Shown: positions 1-7,866, numbered from the stretch's first letter. The stretch is DNA of 10,828 bases from Betaproteobacteria bacterium UBA2592 (GCA_002340095.1 DDKS01000049.1:4372-15199); one strand, 5' to 3'. Numbers and translations: made by a program. Notes: generated by a model not told the origin, from the letters alone.

Positions 1-124
1 TAACTGAGGTTTTAAGGTTGATATGTCTCGGTCGCTGCGCTCCGTGCGCCTTGCATCTGGCCATCCTCGCTACGCTTTTCAAGGGCCTGTCAGACACCTG
101 CTTCCAGCCACCCTGTTCCTTTCC

Positions 125-610
125 ATGAACCACCCTCCCTCCTTGCGTTTCCTCATGGCCCATCCGGCTCATTTCATCGCCCTGGGCTGCGGTAGCGGCC
201 TGTCCATGTGGGCACCGGGTACCGTGGGTACCCTGTTTGCCTGGCTCACCTTCGTGCTGCTGCGTCCCCATCTGCCCGACGGCCCTTTTCTGGCGCTCCT
301 GGCCATCGCCTTCGTGCTGGGCGTCGGCGCCATCCAGAAGACCGGCCAGGCTCTGGGGGTGGTGGATCACGGCAGCATTGTCTGGGATGAGATCGTGCCT
401 TTCTGGTTCGTGCTGCTGCTCACCCCGGCCGGCTTTGGGTGGCAGCTCGCCGCCTTCTTGCTGTTTCGCCTGTTCGACATTACCAAGCCGCAGCCGGCCC
501 GCTGGTTTGACGAGAACATGAAGAACGGCCTGGGAGTGATGCTGGACGATGGGGTGGCGGCCGGCTACACCCTGTTCTGCATCGCGTTGCTGAAATGGCT
601 GCTGGGCTGA
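125..610 (+). CDS. pgpA: Phosphatidylglycerophosphatase A
   Basis: This inner-membrane enzyme dephosphorylates phosphatidylglycerol phosphate to phosphatidylglycerol, an acidic phospholipid and cardiolipin precursor. The 161-residue product has the family's marks in order: GSGLS near residues 23-27, APGTVGT at 30-36, the acidic signature DHGSIVWDE at 81-89, DITKPQP at 118-124 and the DD pair at 141-142. Several hydrophobic stretches (about 34-50, 56-70, 92-115, 145-160) fit a multi-pass membrane protein. The frame is open upstream to an ATG at 23. I chose the ATG at 125 because the family's aligned region begins about 15 residues after it and the extra N-terminus looks unlike coding sequence. 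An ATG at 155 is also possible, and none of the three has a good Shine-Dalgarno. The 3' end overlaps pncC, suggesting translational coupling. Bases 1-124 show no recognisable gene; in related genomes thiL often lies there, but that cannot be tested here. Confidence 0.93.
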   Translation: MNHPPSLRFLMAHPAHFIALGCGSGLSMWAPGTVGTLFAWLTFVLLRPHLPDGPFLALLAIAFVLGVGAIQKTGQALGVVDHGSIVWDEIVPFWFVLLLTPAGFGWQLAAFLLFRLFDITKPQPARWFDENMKNGLGVMLDDGVAAGYTLFCIALLKWLLG

Positions 611-1098
611 ATCCGGCAGAACTGGAGGCCCTGGCCCGGCAGGTGGGCGAGGCATTGCGGCAGCGGCACGAGATGCTGGCCACGGCAGAATCCTGCACCG
701 GGGGCTGGGTGGCCCAGTGTCTGACCGCCATTGCCGGCTCTTCGGCCTGGTTCGAGCGGGGCTTCGTCACCTATTCCAACCAGGCCAAGATGGACATGCT
801 GGGGGTGCTCGGTGGCGTGCTGGAAGAGCACGGGGCTGTCTCCGAAGCCACGGCCCGGGCCATGGCTCAAGGCGCCGTGGCCCACAGCCGGGCCCAGTGG
901 AGCCTGGCCATTACCGGAATCGCCGGCCCCGGGGGCGGCAGTGTCGCCAAGCCCGTGGGCACCGTCTGCTTTGCCTGGGCTCGCCGGGACGGGGGCTGCC
1001 TTGCCACCACCCGGCACTTCGGGGGGGACCGGGATGCGGTGCGCCGCCAGGCCGTCGCCTTTGCCCTGGGGGGGCTGCTGGAGCAGCTGCACGCCTGA
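595..1098 (+). CDS. pncC: Nicotinamide-nucleotide amidohydrolase (CinA C-terminal family)
   Basis: This cytosolic enzyme hydrolyses nicotinamide mononucleotide to nicotinate mononucleotide plus ammonia. It recycles the NMN released by NAD-dependent DNA ligase back into NAD synthesis. The 167-residue protein is a stand-alone CinA C-terminal domain of the size seen in E. coli PncC, without the N-terminal molybdopterin-binding-like domain of full CinA. Visible motifs are TAESCTGGWVA (the serine nucleophile is S33), GSSAWFERGFVTYSNQAK at about 48-65, AVSE at 81-84, TGIAGPGGG at 107-115, KPVGTV at 119-124 and the C-terminal GDRDAVRRQA. The ATG lies inside the last codons of pgpA (16-base overlap) with no clear Shine-Dalgarno, so reinitiation after pgpA is likely. 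Its stop lies 38 bases from the end of the convergent helicase gene, and no T-tailed terminator is visible between them. Two G7 runs sit near the 3' end (1021-1027, 1068-1074). Confidence 0.94.
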   Translation: MAAGLNPAELEALARQVGEALRQRHEMLATAESCTGGWVAQCLTAIAGSSAWFERGFVTYSNQAKMDMLGVLGGVLEEHGAVSEATARAMAQGAVAHSRAQWSLAITGIAGPGGGSVAKPVGTVCFAWARRDGGCLATTRHFGGDRDAVRRQAVAFALGGLLEQLHA

Positions 1099-1136
1099 AC
1101 CGGTGGGGGCGCCGGCCGGCTTCAGGGCAGCGCTTC

Positions 1137-4100
1137 CTAGCCGGGCAGGGGCTCGAACAGGGCGGCCAGATCGGCCTCGCCGAACTTCACCTCGCCTTGT
1201 CGCTCTTCCGAGAGCAGGCTCGCCGCCAGCTCCGCTTTCCGTTCCTGGAGGGCGAGGATCTTTTCCTCGATACTGCCTGCGGCAATCAGCTTGTAGACGA
1301 ACACCGGCTTGTCCTGGCCGAGGCGGTGGGCCCGGTCCGTAGCCTGGTTTTCCACGGCGGGGTTCCACCAGGGATCGTAGTGGATGACCGTATCCGCCGC
1401 GGTCAGGTTGAGGCCGACGCCGCCGGCCTTGAGGCTGATCAGGAAGATGGGGACCTGGCCGGCCTGGAAGGCACGGATGGGGGTTTCCCGGTCCTGGGTT
1501 GCACCGGTCAGGCGTACATGGCTCAGGCCGATGCCGTCCAGCTCCGCCTGGATCAGGTCGAGCATGGAAGTGAACTGGGAGAACACCAGGATGCGCCGGC
1601 CCTCGTCCACCAGTTCCGGCAACATGTCCATGAGCAGATCCAGCTTGGCCCGCTCCTTGACTTTCCTGGCCGCGGAGGACTTGACCAGGCGCGGGTCGCA
1701 ACATACCTGGCGCAGCTTCAGGAGCGCATCGAGGATGACGATCTGGCTGCGGCGGAAGCCCCGGCTGGCGATCTCCGAACGTACCTTCTCATCCATGGCG
1801 GCGCGCACGGTTTCGTACAGGTCGCGCTGGCCGCCCTGCAGCTCCACGGTGCGCACGATCACCGTCTTGGGCGGCAGCTCGGTGGCCACATCGTCCTTCC
1901 TGCGACGCAGGATGAAGGGCCGCAGGCGCCGGGCGAGCAGGTCGCGGCGCAGGGTGTCGCCCTGTTTCTCGATGGGGTTGCGCCACAGGCGGGTGAAGCT
2001 CTTGCTGTCGCCCAGGAAGCCGGGCAGCAGGAAATCGAACTGGGCCCAGAGTTCGCCCAGGTGGTTTTCCAGGGGCGTGCCGGTCAGGCAGAGCCGGTGC
2101 CGGGCCTTGAGCTGACGCACCACACCGGCGCTCTTGCTGCGGGAGTTCTTCACCGTCTGGGCCTCGTCCAGCACCAGCAGGTGGTATTCGTGCTGCTGCA
2201 GCAGTTCCCCGTCCCGCCACAGGAGCGGGTAGGTGGTGAGCACCACGTCGTGCTCGGGAATCAGGGCGAAACCCTGCTTGCGCTCCTGGCCGTGCAGGCT
2301 CAGGACCTTCAGGTCCGGAGCGAACCGGGCGGCCTCGTTCTTCCAGTTGAAAATCAGGGAGGTGGGCAGCACCACCAGGGCGGGCTTGTCGAGCCGGCCT
2401 GCCTCTTTTTCGAGCAGCAGGTGGGCCAGGGCCTGGGCGGTCTTGCCCAGCCCCATGTCGTCAGCCAGGATGCCGGCCAGCCCTTGCTCACGCAGATATT
2501 GCAGCCAGGCCAGGCCGGTGCGCTGATAATCGCGCAGCTCCAGTTTGAAGCCCCGGGGGGGATCCACCGCCCGCACCCCCTGGCTGGCCTTGAGGCGCTC
2601 GGCCAGGGCGAACACCGAATCGGGGCCGCGGAACTGCCAGCGGCTGCGGTCCTGCAATTCCTCCAGACGGGGGGCGTCGAGACGGGACAGGCGCAGGGGG
2701 CCTTCCTTGTAGCCATCGAACAGGTCGATCAAGAGCCGGGCCAGGGGCTTGAGCCGCTCTGCCGGTACCCGCAGGCGGCGTTCGTCTTCGGTCACCAGTT
2801 CGACGCCTTCATCGGGAGCAATTTCGGCCAGGGAGATGGCGTCCAGCCAGCGAGGGTCCCGGTGGAACAGGTCGGCCAAGAGCGGTGCCAGGGGCAGGCG
2901 CTGGCCCTCCACCACTACGCCCATGTCCAGATCCAGCCAGTCGCCGCTACCCTCCTGGACCTGAGCGTCCCAGGCTTCGACTTCCCAGTAGTGATGGCGG
3001 AAGGCCGGCGGAAAGTCCACCCGCCAGCCCGCCGCTTGCAGCCGGGGCAGCCCCTCCGCCATGAAGTCCGGCCAGTCGGCCTCGGAGGCCAGACCGTAGA
3101 GCTTGGCCGGGCGCTTGCCGAAACAGTACAGGGCATGGGTGGGGACCGGCTCCAGCCCCTGGGCCGCCAACTGTTTCAGCAGCCGGGCTTCGGCTTCGGG
3201 TTGCCGTTTCAGGCGCACCAGCTCGCCATCGGGCAGGGTCACGTATTCCCGAGGGTCGTCGAAGGCCAGGCGGACTTCCCCGTAACAGAGGCTGGCCTCG
3301 GCATAGTCGAAGGCGTGGGCATTGAAGTTGGTGGCATAGCCGCGCCAGGCGCGGATGCCGTGCACGTCCAGGGTGTCCAGGCGCAGTTCGCCCCGGGGCG
3401 GTGTGTCCACCACCCGGCAGCGGGCCTCCAGGTCGGCGGCCGGGGCGGGTATGCCAGGAGCGACTTCCGCCAGGGCATCGGCCACCAGGGCGGCTTCCCT
3501 GGGCGAAAGGGGGGGCAGGGTCAGGAGCTTCTGGGCCAGGTCCGGCGACTGTTCCAGCAACAGGGGGCCGGCCCAGCCTTCTTCCATGTCCAGGTACCAG
3601 GGGGGGGCGGTGGGAATGACCAGGGTGGCTTCCGGCTGAGCCAGCAGCCGGGGCTGCTGCAAACCGTTGCGGGTAGTCTTCCAGACGATCTGGCCGGGAC
3701 GGGCCGGACCTTCGGCCAAGGTGATGGGCGGCTGGCCCGCAATCAGACGGCCGCAACCAAGCAATTTTTGCAGCAGCTCGCTGCCCTTTTGTGCGCCCAG
3801 TCCGAAACCCTCCTGGGGAAAAGATGCGGCACGCCCTGCCCAGAGCAGACGCAGGATGGGCAGGTCATCGTCTTCGATGAACTGAGGCGGTTGCACCAGG
3901 GTCCGTTCGGTGAGGCTCCAGGGCCGGGCTGTGTCCGGGCGGCTGCCTTTGCACAGGCGTATCCGGACTTCGCCGGATTGCCAGTCGAGCAGGTAGAACA
4001 GCCGAGGCTTGCTGGGTGCATTGCGCTTGCTCTGACTTTTTTTTTCCACAGCCTGGGTGAGCTGGCGCAAATCACTGATCCAGGAAAGAACGCCGGGAGA

Positions 4101-4409
4101 TACCCGATCCGGATCAAGCCGTTCCTTCAGGGCGCGCAACAATACCGCCGCCGCATGTTTGCACTGATGCCGTACCGGGCAGGTGCACCCGGACATGATG
4201 CCGTCCGCAGGCTTGTCGCCGAGAAAATGGACCAGCACCAGATAAGGATGAGCGGCTGTCCCCTGAACCTGGCCAACGATGCGGTGGGTCTTCACGTCCA
4301 GTTCCTGGACATCATCCACATACGGCTCGGCTTTTTTCAGGGTGTGTTTGCCTAGCCATGCTTCTACATCGGCACGGCTGAAACGTTCGGTAACGGGGGG
4401 CTTGCTCAT
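1137..4409 (-). CDS. SWIM zinc-finger SWI2/SNF2-family helicase
   Basis: This is a large superfamily 2 ATPase of the SNF2 class, related to RapA/HepA and eukaryotic chromatin remodellers. Such proteins move along double-stranded DNA and displace bound protein or stalled complexes; the target here is unknown. An N-terminal SWIM finger reads C75-x-C77-x5-C83-x-H85. A poorly conserved region of about 500 residues follows, resembling the bacterial SNF2-associated region. The motor starts at LRDYQ (about 625). Walker A is DDMGLGKT (about 650-657), motif II is DEAQ (about 747-750), motif III is LTGTPLEN (about 773-780) and VFSQF lies near 941. The C-terminal half ends with GGVGLNLTAADTVIHYDPWW and an arginine-finger region TDRAHRLGQ (near 1000-1035). 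All catalytic motifs are intact. The start is 6 bases after the ubiB stop, with only a weak AGG-like Shine-Dalgarno in the ubiB stop region, so expression probably depends on ubiB. An A9 run lies at 4037-4045 on the coding strand. No defence, nuclease or methylase gene accompanies it. Confidence 0.93.
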   Translation of the reverse strand: MSKPPVTERFSRADVEAWLGKHTLKKAEPYVDDVQELDVKTHRIVGQVQGTAAHPYLVLVHFLGDKPADGIMSGCTCPVRHQCKHAAAVLLRALKERLDPDRVSPGVLSWISDLRQLTQAVEKKSQSKRNAPSKPRLFYLLDWQSGEVRIRLCKGSRPDTARPWSLTERTLVQPPQFIEDDDLPILRLLWAGRAASFPQEGFGLGAQKGSELLQKLLGCGRLIAGQPPITLAEGPARPGQIVWKTTRNGLQQPRLLAQPEATLVIPTAPPWYLDMEEGWAGPLLLEQSPDLAQKLLTLPPLSPREAALVADALAEVAPGIPAPAADLEARCRVVDTPPRGELRLDTLDVHGIRAWRGYATNFNAHAFDYAEASLCYGEVRLAFDDPREYVTLPDGELVRLKRQPEAEARLLKQLAAQGLEPVPTHALYCFGKRPAKLYGLASEADWPDFMAEGLPRLQAAGWRVDFPPAFRHHYWEVEAWDAQVQEGSGDWLDLDMGVVVEGQRLPLAPLLADLFHRDPRWLDAISLAEIAPDEGVELVTEDERRLRVPAERLKPLARLLIDLFDGYKEGPLRLSRLDAPRLEELQDRSRWQFRGPDSVFALAERLKASQGVRAVDPPRGFKLELRDYQRTGLAWLQYLREQGLAGILADDMGLGKTAQALAHLLLEKEAGRLDKPALVVLPTSLIFNWKNEAARFAPDLKVLSLHGQERKQGFALIPEHDVVLTTYPLLWRDGELLQQHEYHLLVLDEAQTVKNSRSKSAGVVRQLKARHRLCLTGTPLENHLGELWAQFDFLLPGFLGDSKSFTRLWRNPIEKQGDTLRRDLLARRLRPFILRRRKDDVATELPPKTVIVRTVELQGGQRDLYETVRAAMDEKVRSEIASRGFRRSQIVILDALLKLRQVCCDPRLVKSSAARKVKERAKLDLLMDMLPELVDEGRRILVFSQFTSMLDLIQAELDGIGLSHVRLTGATQDRETPIRAFQAGQVPIFLISLKAGGVGLNLTAADTVIHYDPWWNPAVENQATDRAHRLGQDKPVFVYKLIAAGSIEEKILALQERKAELAASLLSEERQGEVKFGEADLAALFEPLPG

Positions 4410-4415
4410 GAAAAC

Positions 4416-5927
4416 CTAGAAAAAACGGGCGGCTCCGATCAATGCGAGGAGCATTGCGATGATCATCAGCCAGCGGTTCTGCTGGCGCTGGGCCCGGACC
4501 AGGGCTTCCAACTGGACTTCCAGATCGGCCCGGGGAGAGCGGGCCAGAGCCTGATGCACCAGTCGCGGCAGTTGTGGCAGGGTGCGGGCCCACTGGGGCG
4601 CCTCCTGCTGCACCCCTTTCAAAACCCCGCGCCAGCCGAGTTGCTCGCTCATCCAGCGTTCCAGGAAGGGCTTGGCGGTCTTCCACAGGTCCAGATTCGG
4701 GTCCAGCTGCCGGCCCAGCCCTTCGATGTTGAGCAGGGTCTTCTGCAGCATCACCAGCTGGGGCTGGATTTCCACGTTGAAGCGGCGGCTGGTCTGGAAC
4801 AGGCGCAGCAGCACCTTGCCGAAGGAAATGTCCTTCAGGGGCCGGTCGAAGATGGGTTCGCAGACGGCGCGGATGGCGGCCTCGAACTCATCCACCCGGG
4901 TATCCGCCGGGGCCCAGCCCGATTCGATGTGGGCCTCGGCCACCCGCTTGTAGTCGCGCCGGAAGAAGGCGAGGAAATTCTGGGCCAGGTAGTTCTTGTC
5001 GGTATCGGTAAGCGTCCCGACGATGCCGAAATCCAGGGCAATGTAGCGGCCGTCCGCATGGACGAAAATGTTGCCCGGGTGCATGTCGGCGTGGAAGAAG
5101 CCATCCCGGAACACCTGGGTGAAGAAGATTTCCACCCCGGCCATGGAGAGTTTTTCCAGGTCGATGCCCTGGGCGCGCAACTCCTCGATGCGGGAAATGG
5201 GGGTGCCGTGCATCCGCTCCATGACCATCACCGTGGGGGTGCACCAGTCCCAGAACACCTCGGGCACGATCAGCAGTGGCGAGCCTTCGAAGTTGCGCCG
5301 CAGCTGGGAGCAGTTGGCGGCCTCGCGCATCAGGTCCAGCTCGTCACGCAGGTATTTGGCGAATTCGGCCACCACCTCCCGGGGCTTGAGGCGCTTGCCG
5401 TCGGCCCAGACCTTTTCCAGCAGCAGGGCCGCCGCATCCATCAGGGCCAGATCGTGCTCGATGACGCCGCGCATGTTGGGCCGCAGGATCTTCACCGCCA
5501 CGTCCCGACCGTCGGGCAGGCGGGCAAAATGGACCTGGGCGATGGAAGCGGAAGCCACCGGCACCGGGTCGAATTCGGTGAACACCTCGGAGGCGGGCTT
5601 GCCGTAGGCCTTCTCGATTTCCTTCAGGGCCTGCCCGGAACCGAAGGGGGGTACCCGGTCCTGGAGTTTGGCCAGCTCGTCGGCGATGTCCTGGGGCAGC
5701 AGATCGCGGCGGGTGGATAGCACCTGGCCGAACTTGACGAAGATGGGGCCCAGGTTCTCCAGGGCCTGGCGCAGGCGCACCGCCCGGGGCTGGGAAAGGT
5801 CACGCCAGAACTGCAGGGCATTGGCCAGCCGCGCCAGCCGCCCGGAGGGCTCCAGTTCGAGCACCATCGAATCCAGCCCGTATTTGCTGGCGACGGCGAG
5901 TATCTTGATGAGACGGAAAAGACGCAT
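4416..5927 (-). CDS. ubiB: Ubiquinone biosynthesis protein kinase-like UbiB (ABC1/ADCK family)
   Basis: UbiB is a membrane-associated atypical kinase/ATPase needed for aerobic ubiquinone biosynthesis; it supports the later ring-modification steps rather than catalysing one. The 503-residue protein has the family hallmarks in order: the KxGQ motif KFGQ (65-68) with VLSTRRDLLPQDIADELAKLQD after it, the alanine/serine loop VASASIAQVH (124-133) that replaces the normal P-loop, the invariant lysine in VAVKILRP (K146), the catalytic loop HADMHPGN (279-286) and the metal-binding DFG (299-301). The C-terminus has a single hydrophobic segment (about 486-500). E. coli UbiB is longer (about 546) and has two. 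The start ATG is preceded by no strong Shine-Dalgarno. It is transcribed divergently from argS and followed after 6 bases by the SNF2 helicase gene. The usual partners ubiE and ubiJ are not within this window. Confidence 0.95.
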   Translation of the reverse strand: MRLFRLIKILAVASKYGLDSMVLELEPSGRLARLANALQFWRDLSQPRAVRLRQALENLGPIFVKFGQVLSTRRDLLPQDIADELAKLQDRVPPFGSGQALKEIEKAYGKPASEVFTEFDPVPVASASIAQVHFARLPDGRDVAVKILRPNMRGVIEHDLALMDAAALLLEKVWADGKRLKPREVVAEFAKYLRDELDLMREAANCSQLRRNFEGSPLLIVPEVFWDWCTPTVMVMERMHGTPISRIEELRAQGIDLEKLSMAGVEIFFTQVFRDGFFHADMHPGNIFVHADGRYIALDFGIVGTLTDTDKNYLAQNFLAFFRRDYKRVAEAHIESGWAPADTRVDEFEAAIRAVCEPIFDRPLKDISFGKVLLRLFQTSRRFNVEIQPQLVMLQKTLLNIEGLGRQLDPNLDLWKTAKPFLERWMSEQLGWRGVLKGVQQEAPQWARTLPQLPRLVHQALARSPRADLEVQLEALVRAQRQQNRWLMIIAMLLALIGAARFF

Positions 5928-6090
5928 GGCACGACCGGAAAATCAAGCGGGCAAGTGTAGCCGGAAAAAGGGGCCAAGTCCTGCTCCTTTTGGTATCCCG
6001 GTTTTCACCCCGGCAAGGGCCGTGGCGGCCGGGGCACCTGCCGTTCTTTCCCCGGGTATAATCGCCCCTTTGCTTTTTGCCAGAAATTCA
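5928..6090. promoter_or_regulatory. Divergent ubiB/argS intergenic region with the argS -10 element
   Basis: This 163-base gap must hold the promoters of both ubiB (minus) and argS (plus). For argS there is a perfect TATAAT at 6057-6062, preceded by GGG and followed by a C/G-rich discriminator. It predicts a 5' leader of only about 22 bases, without a Shine-Dalgarno. No good -35 hexamer is visible at 16-18 bases. For ubiB only a weak TACACT (5954-5959, minus strand) is seen, with no supporting -35. A 7-bp inverted repeat (CCCCGGC at 6008-6014 with GCCGGGG at 6028-6034) lies just upstream of the argS -10. It would fall in the ubiB leader if ubiB transcription starts upstream of it. The argS -10 is well supported; the rest is tentative. 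Confidence 0.6.
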
Positions 6091-7857
6091 ATGGCCCACG
6101 ATCCCAAGACCGAACTGACCGCCCTGCTGCAGCAGGCCCTGGCCAGCGTCGCCCCCGAGGCGGCCGACACCCCGATCCAGCTGGAACGTCCCCGGGACCC
6201 GAGCCACGGGGACTTCGCCACCAACCTGGCCATGCAACTGGCCCGGGCCCTGAAGAAAAATCCCCGCGACATCGCCCAGCAGCTGCTGGCCGAGCTGCCG
6301 CTGTCCACCCTGCTGGCCAGGGCCGAGGTGGCCGGGGCGGGCTTCATCAACTTCACCCTGGATGCCCGCAGCAAGACCGGCGTGGTCAAGACCGTGCTGA
6401 GTGCTGGCGAAAGCTTTGGCCGCTCCACCCTGGGGGGGGGCAAGAAGGTGCAGGTCGAATTCGTCTCTGCCAACCCCACCGGGCCGCTGCACGTGGGCCA
6501 CGGTCGGGGCGCTGCCTACGGGGCCTCCCTCTCCAGCCTGCTGGCTTACGCCGGCTGGGACGTGACCCGGGAGTATTACGTCAATGACGCCGGCCGGCAG
6601 ATGGATATCCTGGCCGTCTCCACCTGGCTGCGTTACCTGGAACTCCATGGGGTGAGCGGCATTGCCTTCCCCCCCAATGGCTACCAGGGGGACTACGTGC
6701 GCACCATGGCCGCACAACTGAAGGCTGCCAAGGCCGACCGCTATGTGCGTCCCGCCGAAGCCGTGCTGGCCGGCACCCCGGGCCTGCCCGACCCCGCCCG
6801 GGACGACCCGGAAGCCAAGACCCAGCGGGAAAACCACCTGGACGCCCTGATTGCCAACGGCAAGACCCTGCTGGGCGAGGACTGGCATGCGGTGCATCAG
6901 CACGCCCTGACCGAGCAGCTTTCCGACGGGCGCAGCGACCTGGAGGAATTCGGCGTCCATTTCGACGTCTGGTTCTCCGAGAAGGCCCTGTTCGACACGG
7001 GCCTGGTGGCCCGCTGCGTGGAAAAGCTGGAAAAGGCCGGCCATCTGTACGTCCAGGACGGCGCCAAGTGGTTCAAGTCCACCGCCTTCGGCGACGAGAA
7101 GGACCGGGTGGTGCAGCGTGAGAACGGCATCTACACCTACTTTGCCTCCGACATCGCCTACCATCTGAACAAGTACGAGCGCGGTTTCGACAAGATCATC
7201 AACATCTGGGGCGCCGACCACCACGGTTACATTCCCCGGGTCAAGGGTGCCATCCAGGCCCTGGAGCTGGACCCCGGGAAGCTGCACGTGGCCCTGGTCC
7301 AGTTTGCCGTGCTCTACCGCAACGGCCAGAAGGCCTCCATGTCCACCCGCTCCGGCGAGTTCGTCACCCTGCGCGACCTGCGTGCCGAGGTGGGCAACGA
7401 CGCCTGTCGGTTCTTCTACGTCCTGCGCAAGGCCGACCAGCACCTGGACTTCGACCTGGACCTGGCCAAGAGCCAGACCAACGAGAACCCGGTCTACTAC
7501 ATCCAGTATGCCCACGCCCGGGTTTGCTCCGTGATGAATCAGTGGGGCGGCGAGGAAAGCAGCCTGGCCGATGCCAACCTGGCCCGCCTCGACAACCCCC
7601 GGGAACTGGCCCTGGCCAGCAAGCTTTCCGAGTTTCCCGAAGTGATCGAAGCCGCAGCCCGGGATCTGGCCCCCCACCAGGTGGCCTTCTACCTGAAGGA
7701 CCTGGCCGCCGAGTTCCACGCCTGGTACAACGCCGAGCGCATGCTGGTGGACGACGAGGAACTGAAGCTGGCCCGGGTGGCCCTGGCTGCCGCCGTGCGT
7801 CAGGTGATCCGCAACGGCATGGACATTCTGGGTGTATCCTGCCCGGCCAGCATGTAA
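6091..7857 (+). CDS. argS: Arginyl-tRNA synthetase
   Basis: This class I aminoacyl-tRNA synthetase charges tRNA-Arg with arginine in the cytosol and is essential. The 588 residues compare with 577 in E. coli. Seen in order: the N-terminal tRNA D-loop recognition domain (about 1-110, with HGDFATNLAMQLAR at 39-52), then FVSANPTGPLHVGHGRGAAYG (about 124-144) containing the HIGH-type signature HVGH at 134-137. The catalytic core follows, with EYYVNDAGRQMD and WGADHHGYIPRVKGA. The KMSKS position reads MSTRSG (417-422), the degenerate form common in ArgRS. The alpha-helical anticodon-binding domain ends ...MDILGVSCPASM. I chose the ATG at 6091 because it starts the conserved N-terminus and lies about 30 bases after the TATAAT. 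The frame is open much farther upstream, but that stretch is antisense to ubiB. A G9 run (6432-6440) lies inside the gene. It is followed after 9 bases by the SPOR gene. Confidence 0.97.
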   Translation: MAHDPKTELTALLQQALASVAPEAADTPIQLERPRDPSHGDFATNLAMQLARALKKNPRDIAQQLLAELPLSTLLARAEVAGAGFINFTLDARSKTGVVKTVLSAGESFGRSTLGGGKKVQVEFVSANPTGPLHVGHGRGAAYGASLSSLLAYAGWDVTREYYVNDAGRQMDILAVSTWLRYLELHGVSGIAFPPNGYQGDYVRTMAAQLKAAKADRYVRPAEAVLAGTPGLPDPARDDPEAKTQRENHLDALIANGKTLLGEDWHAVHQHALTEQLSDGRSDLEEFGVHFDVWFSEKALFDTGLVARCVEKLEKAGHLYVQDGAKWFKSTAFGDEKDRVVQRENGIYTYFASDIAYHLNKYERGFDKIINIWGADHHGYIPRVKGAIQALELDPGKLHVALVQFAVLYRNGQKASMSTRSGEFVTLRDLRAEVGNDACRFFYVLRKADQHLDFDLDLAKSQTNENPVYYIQYAHARVCSVMNQWGGEESSLADANLARLDNPRELALASKLSEFPEVIEAAARDLAPHQVAFYLKDLAAEFHAWYNAERMLVDDEELKLARVALAAAVRQVIRNGMDILGVSCPASM

Positions 7858-7861
7858 GGAG
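7856..7861 (+). promoter_or_regulatory. Ribosome binding site of the SPOR-domain gene
   Basis: AAGGAG, a near-perfect Shine-Dalgarno, overlaps the argS stop codon and sits 5 bases before the ATG at 7867. It fixes that start and supports co-transcription with argS. Confidence 0.85.
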
Positions 7862-7866
7862 CCGCC

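Noticed and set aside
23..124. Longer N-terminus for PgpA from the ATG at 23
   Set aside because: The extra residues are Arg/Ser-rich and look non-coding. The family's conserved region begins shortly after the ATG at 125.
1099..1136. Bidirectional terminator between pncC and the helicase gene
   Set aside because: A GCCGGCCGGC palindrome is present, but there is no clean stem-loop with a T tract on either strand.
717..4355. A 1212-codon open frame on the plus strand opposite the helicase gene
   Set aside because: It is a shadow of the minus-strand helicase in GC-rich DNA. It is low-complexity (Gln/Gly/Ala/Leu-rich), has no recognisable motifs and also runs through pncC.
4554..5720. A 388-codon plus-strand open frame opposite ubiB
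   Set aside because: It is a shadow of ubiB; UbiB has all its catalytic motifs and this frame has none.
5954..5982. ubiB promoter with TACACT as -10
   Set aside because: No -35-like hexamer is found at 16-18 bases, so it is not listed as a separate feature.
5668..6090. Extension of argS to an upstream start at 5668
   Set aside because: The added residues are antisense to ubiB and unlike ArgRS. The promoter TATAAT at 6057-6062 lies just before the ATG at 6091.
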